25,493 nt of DNA, from NCBI GenBank assembly GCA_046262515.1, contig JBHEMP010000110.1:1-25493 (forward strand). Direction: 5' to 3'. Shown piece by piece: positions 1-7,147 of the stretch. The first letter of the stretch is position 1; the number at the start of each line of letters is the position of its first letter. The translations under genes and the position numbers were made by a program. The notes under the pieces are model-generated. The model had not been told where the DNA came from, did no database searches, and saw nothing but the letters and a program-made list of their open reading frames with translations. The DNA is from JAXDLW01 sp046262515. GTDB taxonomy: Bacteria > Chloroflexota > Dormibacteria > DASZGP01.

Positions 1-1626
1 GGTCAGCCGTCAAACAACAACATGGTCGTCACGCTTGTGCCCCAGGCAGGCCTGTCTCCCTCCGCGGGCCAGACCGGGGTCACAAGTTCGCTCCGAGGCT
101 CCGGCCTGCGACCGCCGACGCTGGCCGTCGTCAATGGCAGCGCGGTGGGGGTGTCGCTCACGGTTGGCGGCAGTCCTCGTCCCGTGGACAACGCTGCCTG
201 GAACGACAGCACTCTCCCGTTCGACCCACGCAACAGCGGCGGCCCGGTGGTCCTGTCATTCAATGTCGTGAACGATCTCTCCCGCCCCGCCTCCGACCAG
301 GGCAACCTGTCGAACGTTGTCGTCAACGCCGGCAGTTACAACTTCGAACCGCCCGCCGCAAGCCAGGGGATCATCGCGCACCAGGTGGTCGGTAGTCGAT
401 TCCACGTCGGCGGGCAGTACCTGGGCCAATCCGGCGGCCTCGGCTTCCCCGACGGCAGCTTCGTCCGAGGCAGTGGCTGGACTTCGGGCGGCTTCGATGC
501 CTACGTTCCCGCGGGCGCTCAGCCCGGCCAGGCCAGGGTGCTTGTCGATGGCTTTGGCAGCGTGCCCGGTCCGACGGTGTCGATCGACCCCAGGCTGGAT
601 TCGGTTTCGGTCCCTGCCGCCAGCGCCGGGCAAACGGTGCGCGTCGCCGGCTTCAACTTCGGCGCGGGCCCGGGTCACGCCCGCGTCGCCGGCGCGGACC
701 AGCCGGTAACGGGCTGGGCGGACCAGGCGGTCGTATTCACGGTCAGCCCGGACTCCGATGGTGGCCCGGTGAGCATCACGCGCTCGGATGGGGCATTGGT
801 CCAGGGTCCGGCGCTGGCCGTGGTCCCGCGCCTGGATCGAACAGAGGCGAACAACCTCCCCGCCGGCAGCCAGGTGGTGGTGGACGGGGTCAGCCTGGGC
901 TCGGCGACTGGTACCGCTGCGCTCGCGGCCGCGGACATCACGCCACTGCTCTGGAGCCGGACAAGCGTGCTGCTGCAGCTGCCGCCGACCCTGTCGCCCG
1001 GAACGTTCCCGCTCACCCTGGTCAGCGCGACGGGCGCGCGCAGCAACCCCCTCAACCTCACCATCGTGGCCGCCCCGAACCAGGCCCCGGGCTCTCGTGG
1101 CCGGCCGGGGTCGGTGCTGGTCCCGGGAGGGGTGGTCGCCCCCAGCTTCGACAACAACCACGACTTCGTCAAGCCAATTCGGCCGCCTTCACCCGTCTAC
1201 TTCAACATCACGACCGATCCCCACAAGGTCCGCGCCGGCGGCAGAGCCGCGGTCACCGTCGTCCTCAAACTCAACGACAAGCCCGTGCCCGGTGCTGAGG
1301 TCAAGCTTTCGATGCTCTTTACGCCGGGCTCGGATTTCGCCTTCATGCCGGAATCCGGGGTCACCGATGCCAGTGGGACCTTCAAGGCCAGGGTCACTGT
1401 CAGTAAGGTGCCCGGCGACAGCATCATCGCCGCGACCAGCGGCGTCTTCAGCGACCAGGACCACGTGGCGGGCACCGGCGCGGACGGGAAGATCGTGCGC
1501 TCGCCAACCCTCACCAACCCGGCGGCGCAGAACCCGGGGTTCGCCCCCCTCGCCCTGATCGGCCTGCTGGCCGTAGGGCTGGTGGGTGCCGGTTTCTACC
1601 TCAACGTGCGGTCCATCGGGGCCTGA
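1..1626 (+). CDS. TIG/IPT-repeat surface protein with C-terminal membrane anchor (5' partial)
   Basis: The frame is open from the first base of the window, so the N-terminus lies upstream; the ATG at 22 is probably internal. The visible 541 residues are rich in G, P, V and S and contain repeated beta-sandwich-like units of about 80 residues. Phrases such as PRLDSVSVPAASAGQTVRVAG, GFNFG and NLPAGSQVVVDGVSLG are typical of IPT/TIG domains. An invasin/Big-1-like module follows (around residues 400-490, with RAGGRAAVTVVLKLNDKPV and GVTDASGTFKARVTV). One hydrophobic helix near the end (about 510-533, FAPLALIGLLAVGLVGAGFY) and a short tail anchor it in the membrane. It is probably exported, with its repeats outside the cell. 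Ligand and role are unknown. It is followed by a 321-nt non-coding stretch. Confidence 0.72.
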   Translation, partial: GQPSNNNMVVTLVPQAGLSPSAGQTGVTSSLRGSGLRPPTLAVVNGSAVGVSLTVGGSPRPVDNAAWNDSTLPFDPRNSGGPVVLSFNVVNDLSRPASDQGNLSNVVVNAGSYNFEPPAASQGIIAHQVVGSRFHVGGQYLGQSGGLGFPDGSFVRGSGWTSGGFDAYVPAGAQPGQARVLVDGFGSVPGPTVSIDPRLDSVSVPAASAGQTVRVAGFNFGAGPGHARVAGADQPVTGWADQAVVFTVSPDSDGGPVSITRSDGALVQGPALAVVPRLDRTEANNLPAGSQVVVDGVSLGSATGTAALAAADITPLLWSRTSVLLQLPPTLSPGTFPLTLVSATGARSNPLNLTIVAAPNQAPGSRGRPGSVLVPGGVVAPSFDNNHDFVKPIRPPSPVYFNITTDPHKVRAGGRAAVTVVLKLNDKPVPGAEVKLSMLFTPGSDFAFMPESGVTDASGTFKARVTVSKVPGDSIIAATSGVFSDQDHVAGTGADGKIVRSPTLTNPAAQNPGFAPLALIGLLAVGLVGAGFYLNVRSIGA

Positions 1627-1947
1627 GGGCAGCGGAGGAAAAAGGGAGGCCTGTCGTTACGAAGGTCCCCCATCCCCGGCTGTTGACACCCGGGCTGTGT
1701 AACCTCCGCCGCCCAGCCCCCTTGGGGGGCCGTGTCGACCCCCGGCGCCCCGAAGGGTCCAAGGGCCGCGCTAGGTCCGGATCGTCACCTCACCGAACCG
1801 GCTTTCTGGCAGGCCGTGGACGGAACGCTACGCCCCCGCGGGCGGCCCGTCAATCCAGAACATTTGGCTTTGAACGCCCGTTCCGGGTTATTCCACAGGA
1901 GACCCACCGGCTGCCTGTGGACAATGTGGGAAAATCTAGCCCGACGC
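1627..1947. other. Non-coding region before tRNA-Glu
   Basis: I find no convincing gene in these 321 bases. Visible items are a short GC hairpin (GCCCCC/GGGGGC, 1716-1730), an isolated TTGACA (1683-1688) with no -10 at normal spacing, and DnaA-box-like sites at 1888-1933. The ORFs here run through the tRNA and resemble no family I know. Confidence 0.5.
1888..1933. promoter_or_regulatory. Cluster of DnaA-box-like sequences
   Basis: TGTGGACAA at 1916-1924 is the exact reverse complement of TTGTCCACA, the DnaA box form common in high-GC Gram-positives. TTATTCCACA (1888-1897) is TTATCCACA with one inserted T. TGTGGGAAA (1925-1933) is a degenerate third site on the same strand as the exact one. 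They lie just upstream of tRNA-Glu. There is no AT-rich unwinding element or dnaA/dnaN neighbour, so this is not an obvious origin. Confidence 0.35.
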
Positions 1948-2019
1948 GGCCCCATCGTCTAGTGGTCAGGACGCCGGCCTTTCACGCCGGCAACGCGAGT
2001 TCGATTCTCGCTGGGGCTA
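1948..2019 (+). tRNA. tRNA-Glu (anticodon UUC)
   Basis: The cloverleaf can be folded by eye. The acceptor stem 1948-1954 pairs with 2012-2018 (7 bp, first pair G-U), with discriminator A2019. The anticodon stem CCGGC/GCCGG (1974-1978 with 1986-1990) encloses loop CTTTCAC, giving anticodon TTC. The T-arm GCGAG/CTCGC (1995-1999 with 2007-2011) has loop TTCGATT. The D-arm region contains GTCTAGTGGTCAGGAC, as in typical bacterial tRNA-Glu. CCA is not encoded and must be added after transcription. Confidence 0.96.
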
Positions 2020-2026
2020 TGACGCT

Positions 2027-2043
2027 CGCTCCCTAGGGGAGCG
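2027..2043 (+). terminator. Hairpin after tRNA-Glu, possible terminator
   Basis: CGCTCCC-TAG-GGGAGCG is a perfect 7-bp stem with a 3-nt loop, starting 8 nt after the tRNA. There is no T-run, so it may be a U-less terminator or only a barrier protecting the tRNA 3' end. Confidence 0.4.
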
Positions 2044-2065
2044 CCAGGCCCCATGACGGGCGACG

Positions 2066-2071
2066 TAGGCT
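2066..2071 (+). promoter_or_regulatory. Probable -10 of a leaderless VOC gene
   Basis: TAGGCT ends 6 nt before the ATG at 2078, and there is no SD sequence. This is the same arrangement as several other genes in the window. Confidence 0.4.
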
Positions 2072-2077
2072 CCGGGA

Positions 2078-2455
2078 ATGCTGAAATCAGGCCATGCCCA
2101 TGTCGCCCTGCCAGTCGAAGACCTGCCCCGCGCCCGCGCGTTCTATCGCGACAAGCTCGGGCTGGAGCCCGCCCAGGACAACCCTGGCGGCCTGCTCTAC
2201 CGGCTCGACGGGGGAGGTGAGTTCCTGCTCTATCCCAGCGCTTTCCGACCCGGCGGACACACCCAGATGAACATCAACGTTGGTGACGTTCGCGCCGAGG
2301 TCGAGGAGCTCAGGCGCCGCGGCGTCAGCTTTGAGAACTACCCCGGGTACACGACGGACGGGATCTCCGTAACGGGCCCCCATGTGGCGGCGTGGTTCAA
2401 GGACTCCGAGGGCAACATCATCGGTCTGATGCAGACGGGACGAGCCGCTTCCTGA
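2078..2455 (+). CDS. VOC superfamily (glyoxalase/bleomycin-resistance-like) protein
   Basis: 125 residues, a normal single-protein VOC length. The N-terminal half reads HVALPVEDLPRARAFYRDKLGLEP and then LYRLDGGGEFLLYPS. The C-terminal half has VEELRRRGVSFENYPGY and ends with AWFKDSEGNIIGLMQ. These are the two beta-alpha-beta-beta-beta units of the glyoxalase fold, including the F(K)D(S/P)EGN motif that carries the metal-ligand region in enzymatic members. Substrate cannot be told; detoxification or antibiotic binding is common in the family. The ATG at 2078 has a TAGGCT -10 six nt upstream and no SD. Its stop overlaps the possible CTG start of the efflux pump that follows, so the two are probably co-expressed. 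Confidence 0.88.
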   Translation: MLKSGHAHVALPVEDLPRARAFYRDKLGLEPAQDNPGGLLYRLDGGGEFLLYPSAFRPGGHTQMNINVGDVRAEVEELRRRGVSFENYPGYTTDGISVTGPHVAAWFKDSEGNIIGLMQTGRAAS

Positions 2456-4209
2456 TCGCCACGGCAACCGATCGCCACCAGGGGCAGCACCCCTTCGTCG
2501 CCCTGGCGATCGTGCTGCTGGCCTCGTTCATGGTGCTCCTGGACATCTCCATCGTGAACGTCGCCATCCCCTCGATCCAGCGCGACCTCCACGCCAGCTT
2601 TGCCCAGATCCAGTTTGTCCTGGCGGGGTACCAGCTCTCCTATGCCGTGGTCCTGGTCACCGGAGGGCGCCTCGGGGACATCGTGGGCCGAAAGCGGATG
2701 TTCATCCTGGGCGTCAGCGGGTTCACGGCGGCGTCCCTGCTCTGCGGGCTGGCCCAGTCCGGGACCCAGATCGTGGCTTTCCGCATCCTGCAGGGCCTCA
2801 TGGCGGCCCTGATGTACCCGCAGATCTTCTCCATCATCCAGGTCGTGATCCCACCGGAGCGGCGGGCCACCGCCTTTGGTCTCTTCGGGGCAACCATCGG
2901 CCTCGCGACGATCACCGGGCCCCTGGTGGGCGGTCTCTTGATCAAGCTGAACGTGGCGGGGACTGACTGGCGCCCGATCTTCCTGATCAACCTACCCATC
3001 GGCATCGGCGCGGTCCTGGCAGCGATGCGCTTCCTACCCGAGTCACGCGCCCCCAACGCTCCCAGGCTCGACCTGGTGGGGGTGGCGATTATCTCCGTGG
3101 GCCTCTTTTTATTGACCTTCCCGCTGGTCGAGGGCCGTGACGCCGGCTGGCCCTGGTGGACCTACGTCATGCTGCTGGCCGCGTTCTTTGTTTTCGGCAT
3201 CTTCTACATGTTCGAGCGCGGTCGAGAGCGTGGGGGGAAGGACCCGCTGATCATTCTCTCGCTGTTCCAGAACCGCAGCTTCATGGCCGGCGTTGCCCTC
3301 TACTTTGTGTTCTTCTCCGCCCTGCCCGCGCTCTTCTTGACGCTGACACTGTGGCTCCAGATCGGGCTCGGCTTTGAGCCCCTTAAGGCGGGTCTGACGA
3401 CGATTCCGTTCGCCGTGGGCTCGGGGATCTTTTCGGGCGTCGCGTCGCGCTACGTAACTCGATTCGGGCGCAGGGTCCTGGTCGTGGGCGGGGTCAGTGT
3501 GGTCGCGGGCGTCCTCAGCATCATCGCCACGGCGCGAATCGCCGGCCCCGGGCTCCACGGACCGGAGTTGATCCCCGCGCTGTTCATCTCCGGCATGGGC
3601 CTGGGCCTGATGATCTCACCATCGGTCAACTTCATCCTCGCCGCGGTCACCCCGCGTGACGCCGGGTCCGCCTCGGGGGTGATCACCACGGTGCAGCAGA
3701 TGGGTGGGGCCATGGGCATTGCGATCATCGGCGTGATCTTCTTCGGCCTTCTTGCCCGCAACGCCGACGGCATCACCGCCGACCAGGCGCCCGCGATGAC
3801 GCGGCAGCTGGTGGCGGCGGGAGCGCCCGTCCCGGTGGCCAATGAGGTCGTCGCGCGGTACCGGCAGTGCTTCCACGATCGCTCGGCCGCGCGGGACCCC
3901 GGCGAGGAGCCCGCCAGCTGCCGGCGGGCGCTCAGCTACCGGCCCACCCCCGCGCAGCTGGGGGTCACACCGCGCCAGGCCGCGGTGGTCGGTCCTCGGA
4001 TTGGCGCGGTGGCTGGTCCACTCTTCGCCCGGTCCGCGGTGGACGCCCGCGCTCGGGACTTCACCGACACCATGGAGGTGTCGCTGATCTACAACGCGGT
4101 GGCCTTTGCGATCGCGTTTTTCCTCATCTTCCTGCTGCCCCGCCATATCCGCCAGCACGGCGCGCCGCGAGCGGCCCCTCCTACCGACGCCGCGGCGACG
4201 CACCACTGA
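2392..4209 (+). CDS. DHA2-type MFS multidrug efflux transporter (EmrB/QacA family)
   Basis: About 585-605 residues with the 14-helix architecture of DHA2 drug:proton antiporters. TM1 carries LLDISIVNVAIPSIQRDL (the family's D1 motif), the TM2-3 loop has GGRLGDIVGRKRMF (motif A), and TM5 has the antiporter motif GPLVGGLL (motif C). A hydrophilic loop of about 100 residues before the last helix contains two cysteines (QCFHD... and ASCRRA) that might form an external disulfide. The start is uncertain. GTG at 2392 overlaps the VOC gene by 64 bp, whereas CTG at 2452 would overlap its TGA as CTGA. No ATG is available before TM1. It is probably translationally coupled to the VOC gene and exports a toxic or antibiotic compound; the substrate is unknown. 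Confidence 0.93.
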   Translation: MVQGLRGQHHRSDADGTSRFLIATATDRHQGQHPFVALAIVLLASFMVLLDISIVNVAIPSIQRDLHASFAQIQFVLAGYQLSYAVVLVTGGRLGDIVGRKRMFILGVSGFTAASLLCGLAQSGTQIVAFRILQGLMAALMYPQIFSIIQVVIPPERRATAFGLFGATIGLATITGPLVGGLLIKLNVAGTDWRPIFLINLPIGIGAVLAAMRFLPESRAPNAPRLDLVGVAIISVGLFLLTFPLVEGRDAGWPWWTYVMLLAAFFVFGIFYMFERGRERGGKDPLIILSLFQNRSFMAGVALYFVFFSALPALFLTLTLWLQIGLGFEPLKAGLTTIPFAVGSGIFSGVASRYVTRFGRRVLVVGGVSVVAGVLSIIATARIAGPGLHGPELIPALFISGMGLGLMISPSVNFILAAVTPRDAGSASGVITTVQQMGGAMGIAIIGVIFFGLLARNADGITADQAPAMTRQLVAAGAPVPVANEVVARYRQCFHDRSAARDPGEEPASCRRALSYRPTPAQLGVTPRQAAVVGPRIGAVAGPLFARSAVDARARDFTDTMEVSLIYNAVAFAIAFFLIFLLPRHIRQHGAPRAAPPTDAAATHH

Positions 4210-4223
4210 TCAGCCGCTCGATT

Positions 4224-4229
4224 TACAAT
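4224..4229 (+). promoter_or_regulatory. Probable -10 of the quinone-oxidoreductase gene
   Basis: TACAAT lies 9 nt before the ATG at 4239, with no SD between, suggesting a leaderless or near-leaderless transcript starting inside the 29-nt gap after the MFS gene. Confidence 0.45.
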
Positions 4230-4238
4230 CGCCCGGCG

Positions 4239-5228
4239 ATGAAGGCATGGGTGGTGCGGCAATGGGGCGACCCCGAATCCATGGCCTACGAGGATGTTGA
4301 GCTGGGGCGGCCGTCCACGGATATGCTGCGCATCAGGATCGAGGCCGCGGCGATCAACTTCTTCGACGCCCTGATGATTGCCGGGACCTACCAGACAAAG
4401 CCGGAGTTCCCCTTCACGCCCGGCGGTGAGGTCGGCGCGACGGTCCTGTCCGCCCCCGTTGACTCCGGCCTGGCGCCGGGCGACCGCGTCATGACGGGGT
4501 TTGCCATGAACAAGCTGGGGATGGGCGGCTACGCGGAGGAGGCGGACACCCTGCCGATGCTGGCGCGCCGGATCCCGGACAAGATGTCCTTCGAGGATGC
4601 CGCCGCCTTCAACATCGTCTACCAGACCGCCTATTTCGCGCTCCATGTCCGCGGCGACCTCAAGGCCGGCGAGGTGCTTCTGGTGCATGGCGGCGCGGGC
4701 GGCGTTGGCACCGCCTGCATCCAGCTGGGAAAGGTGGCCGGCGCCACCGTGATCGCCACCGCGGGCTCCGACGACAAGGTCGAGCTCTGCCGGCAACTGG
4801 GTGCGGACCACGCAATCAACTACAAGACCCAGGACTTCGCTGACGAGGTCAAAAAGCTCACCGGGGGGCGGGGAGCGGACGTGGTGTTCGACCCGGTCGG
4901 CGGCGACGTCTTTGACCGGTCCACCAAGTGCATCGCCTTCGAAGGGAGGCTGGTGGTGATCGGGTTCACCTCCGGCCGCATCCCAGAGGCTCGCGCCAAC
5001 CATGTCCTGGTCAAGAACTACTCCGTGGTGGGGCTCCACTGGGGGGCTTACATGATTCACAACCCCGCCCTCGTGGACGAGGTCGCGGAACGCCTCTTCG
5101 CCCTGTACGCGGAGGGCAAGGTCAAGCCCCACATCTCGGCGACCTACCCAATGTCCAGCGCTCCAGAGGCACTGCGGGCGGTGACCTCGGGGAAGACCAC
5201 CGGCAAGGTCCTATTGGTCCCGGGCTGA
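4239..5228 (+). CDS. NADPH:quinone oxidoreductase-like zinc-independent MDR enzyme
   Basis: 329 residues, normal for the Qor branch of the medium-chain dehydrogenase/reductase superfamily. It begins MKAWVVRQWGDPE. The GroES-like domain includes INFFDALMIAGTYQ and FPFTPGGEVGATV, which is the PGxExxG region, with no zinc-ligand cysteines. The Rossmann fold has LLVHGGAGGVGTACIQLGK (AxxGxxG type), then GADVVFDPVGGDVF, and it ends GKTTGKVLLVPG. The family reduces quinones or 2-alkenoyl compounds with NADPH; some members act on acyl-CoA intermediates. It follows the MFS gene by 29 nt and abuts the amine-oxidase start (TGA then GTG). The ATG is supported by the upstream TACAAT. Confidence 0.92.
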   Translation: MKAWVVRQWGDPESMAYEDVELGRPSTDMLRIRIEAAAINFFDALMIAGTYQTKPEFPFTPGGEVGATVLSAPVDSGLAPGDRVMTGFAMNKLGMGGYAEEADTLPMLARRIPDKMSFEDAAAFNIVYQTAYFALHVRGDLKAGEVLLVHGGAGGVGTACIQLGKVAGATVIATAGSDDKVELCRQLGADHAINYKTQDFADEVKKLTGGRGADVVFDPVGGDVFDRSTKCIAFEGRLVVIGFTSGRIPEARANHVLVKNYSVVGLHWGAYMIHNPALVDEVAERLFALYAEGKVKPHISATYPMSSAPEALRAVTSGKTTGKVLLVPG

Positions 5229-7073
5229 GTGAGCCGCCGGGACATCTCACGCCGCCGCTTCATCGGCGGCGCCGCCACCGCGGGGGCCGGGGTCGCGCTC
5301 AGCGGCGGCGTCCTCACCGGCCAGGGCTCGGAGACGCTCGCCGCGCCGGCGCCGCGATTCGCGGGCACGGCCAGCGCCGACGTCATCGTGGTGGGTGCCG
5401 GGCTGGCGGGCCTGTCGGCGGCCCGACGCCTGACCGCCGCCGGCAAGAAGGTGATCGTCCTCGAGGCGCGCGACCGGGTCGGTGGACGAACCCTAAACCA
5501 CCAACTTGGCGACCGCGTCATCGAGGTCGGTGGGCAATGGGTCGGCCCCCTCCCGGGTCAGCCCAGCAACAACGCGCAGGCCTTCGACCCCACCCCGCAG
5601 GCGCGCATCTACCAGCTGGCCGCGGACGTTGGGGTCGGCACCTACAGGACCTATAACAACGGCCAGTACGTGGACTACAACAGCGGCGTGAAACAGACGT
5701 ATGGCAACGTGCAGGTGCCGCCGTTCGGCCGCATCCCCCCGGACCCCGGCGCACCCAACGCCGCCTACGCCGAGAGCACCCTGGACACCATGGCCAGTCC
5801 CAAGGCTCCGCCTTTCGGCAGCAACTTCGACTCCGCCAATCCCTACGCCCACCCGAGCGCCCGGGACTGGGACGCGCAGACGTTCGAGACCTGGATGCGC
5901 CAGAACCTGTCTCCCCCCAACCAGCCCGCGGGGTCCGCGACGAACTCCCTGGTCAACCTCGCCATCGAGGCGGTGTTCGGTGCCGAGCCCCGGGACATGT
6001 CCCTGCTCCACGTGCTCTGGTACATCTCCTCCGCCGGTTCCTTCGAGAACCTCGTCAACACCGCGGCCGGGGCCCAGGACAGCCGCTTCATCGGGGGGTC
6101 ACAGCAGATCTCGATCAACGTGGCCGCCGCGCTCGCGGCCGCCGGCACGCCCGTCTACCTCTCCTCACCCGTAACCCGAATCGTGCACACCGGCGGCCTG
6201 GTCCAGGTCCAGGGCGACGGCTTCACCGTGACGGCGCAGCGGGTGATCGTCTGCATCCCCCCGCACATCGTCGGCCGGATCGAATTCGAACCCGCGCTGC
6301 ACGACCTCGCGCCCGACGGCGGCCTGCGCGAGCAGTTGACGCAGCGGACCCCGTTCGGAACGGTGATCAAGGTTCAGTGTGTCTATGACCGTCCGTTCTG
6401 GCGTGATGGTGGTCTGGCGGGGCAGGCAACCAGCGACACCGGGCCGGTCAAGATCACCTTCGACAACACCCCTTACCCGGATGATGGCACTCCCAACGCG
6501 CACCCCGGCGTGCTGATGGGCTTCATGGAGGGTGACGACGCTCGCGTCTGGGGGCAGAAGACTCGTGCCGAGCGCCGCCAGGGGGTGATCGACTCCTTTG
6601 CCCGGTACTTCGGCGACGCCGCCCGCAACCCCATCACTTACCCCGGGGCACCGGACGGTTATGTAGAGATGCTGTGGGCCAACGAGGAGTACACCGGCGG
6701 TTGCTATGGGGCCTTCTTCCCGACTGGCGTATGGACTTCCTTCGGACAGGACTCCGGCGGCGCGAACACCCTGCGCAAGGTCATCGGTAATGTCCACTGG
6801 GCGGGAACGGAGACCGCCACGGTGTGGGCGGGCTACATGGACGGCGCGGTCCAGTCCGGCGTCCGTGCCGCCGAGGAGGTCATCACCGCGCTCTCGCCGA
6901 GGGCCCGCTCGGCAGACACGGCGAGCCCGGTCAATCAGCTCCCGAACACCGCGCGTGCCGAGCAGTTGCCGGTCAAAACGTTCGCCGCGCTCGGCGCCGT
7001 CGCCGCGGCGGCCGCCGCACTGAAAAAGGCGGCGACCCCGCCAGCATCCGAGCCCGGCTCTCACACCCCGTAG
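5229..7073 (+). CDS. Tat-exported flavin monoamine oxidase
   Basis: 614 residues. The N-terminus MSRRDISRRRFIGGAATAGAG is a twin-arginine signal (SRRRFIG) followed by a hydrophobic Ala/Gly segment, predicting folded, FAD-loaded export. The FAD-binding Rossmann motif is at residues 52-80 (VIVVGAGLAGLSAARR and VLEARDRVGGRT). Near the C-terminus, EEYTGGCYGAFFPTG matches the monoamine oxidase segment whose Cys (here Cys492) binds FAD covalently, followed by HWAGTETATVWAGYMDGAVQSG. The enzyme class oxidises primary amines to aldehydes with H2O2 release; the substrate is unknown. The tail has LPNTA (571-575), a hydrophobic run (585-598) and KK, resembling a cell-wall sorting signal. Start GTG directly follows the preceding TGA. 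A CCCCG-TAG-CGGGG hairpin spans its stop codon (7066-7078). Confidence 0.92.
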   Translation: MSRRDISRRRFIGGAATAGAGVALSGGVLTGQGSETLAAPAPRFAGTASADVIVVGAGLAGLSAARRLTAAGKKVIVLEARDRVGGRTLNHQLGDRVIEVGGQWVGPLPGQPSNNAQAFDPTPQARIYQLAADVGVGTYRTYNNGQYVDYNSGVKQTYGNVQVPPFGRIPPDPGAPNAAYAESTLDTMASPKAPPFGSNFDSANPYAHPSARDWDAQTFETWMRQNLSPPNQPAGSATNSLVNLAIEAVFGAEPRDMSLLHVLWYISSAGSFENLVNTAAGAQDSRFIGGSQQISINVAAALAAAGTPVYLSSPVTRIVHTGGLVQVQGDGFTVTAQRVIVCIPPHIVGRIEFEPALHDLAPDGGLREQLTQRTPFGTVIKVQCVYDRPFWRDGGLAGQATSDTGPVKITFDNTPYPDDGTPNAHPGVLMGFMEGDDARVWGQKTRAERRQGVIDSFARYFGDAARNPITYPGAPDGYVEMLWANEEYTGGCYGAFFPTGVWTSFGQDSGGANTLRKVIGNVHWAGTETATVWAGYMDGAVQSGVRAAEEVITALSPRARSADTASPVNQLPNTARAEQLPVKTFAALGAVAAAAAALKKAATPPASEPGSHTP

Positions 7074-7079
7074 CGGGGG

Positions 7080-7108
7080 TCGACCGATCCCGGGTTTGGG
7101 GCTATCCT
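7080..7108 (+). promoter_or_regulatory. Probable sigma-70 promoter of the double-SDR gene
   Basis: TCGACC (7080-7085) and TATCCT (7103-7108) are separated by 17 bp, matching 4/6 positions of each consensus. The transcript would have a leader of about 30 nt holding the SD GAGGAG before the start at 7145/7148. Confidence 0.45.
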
Positions 7109-7147
7109 TGCGGCTCGGGAGTCGGCGCGGATGAGGAGTAGCAAGTG

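Noticed and set aside
1683..1705. TTGACA with TAACCT as a promoter in the non-coding region
   Set aside because: Spacing is only 11 bp and no gene starts nearby.
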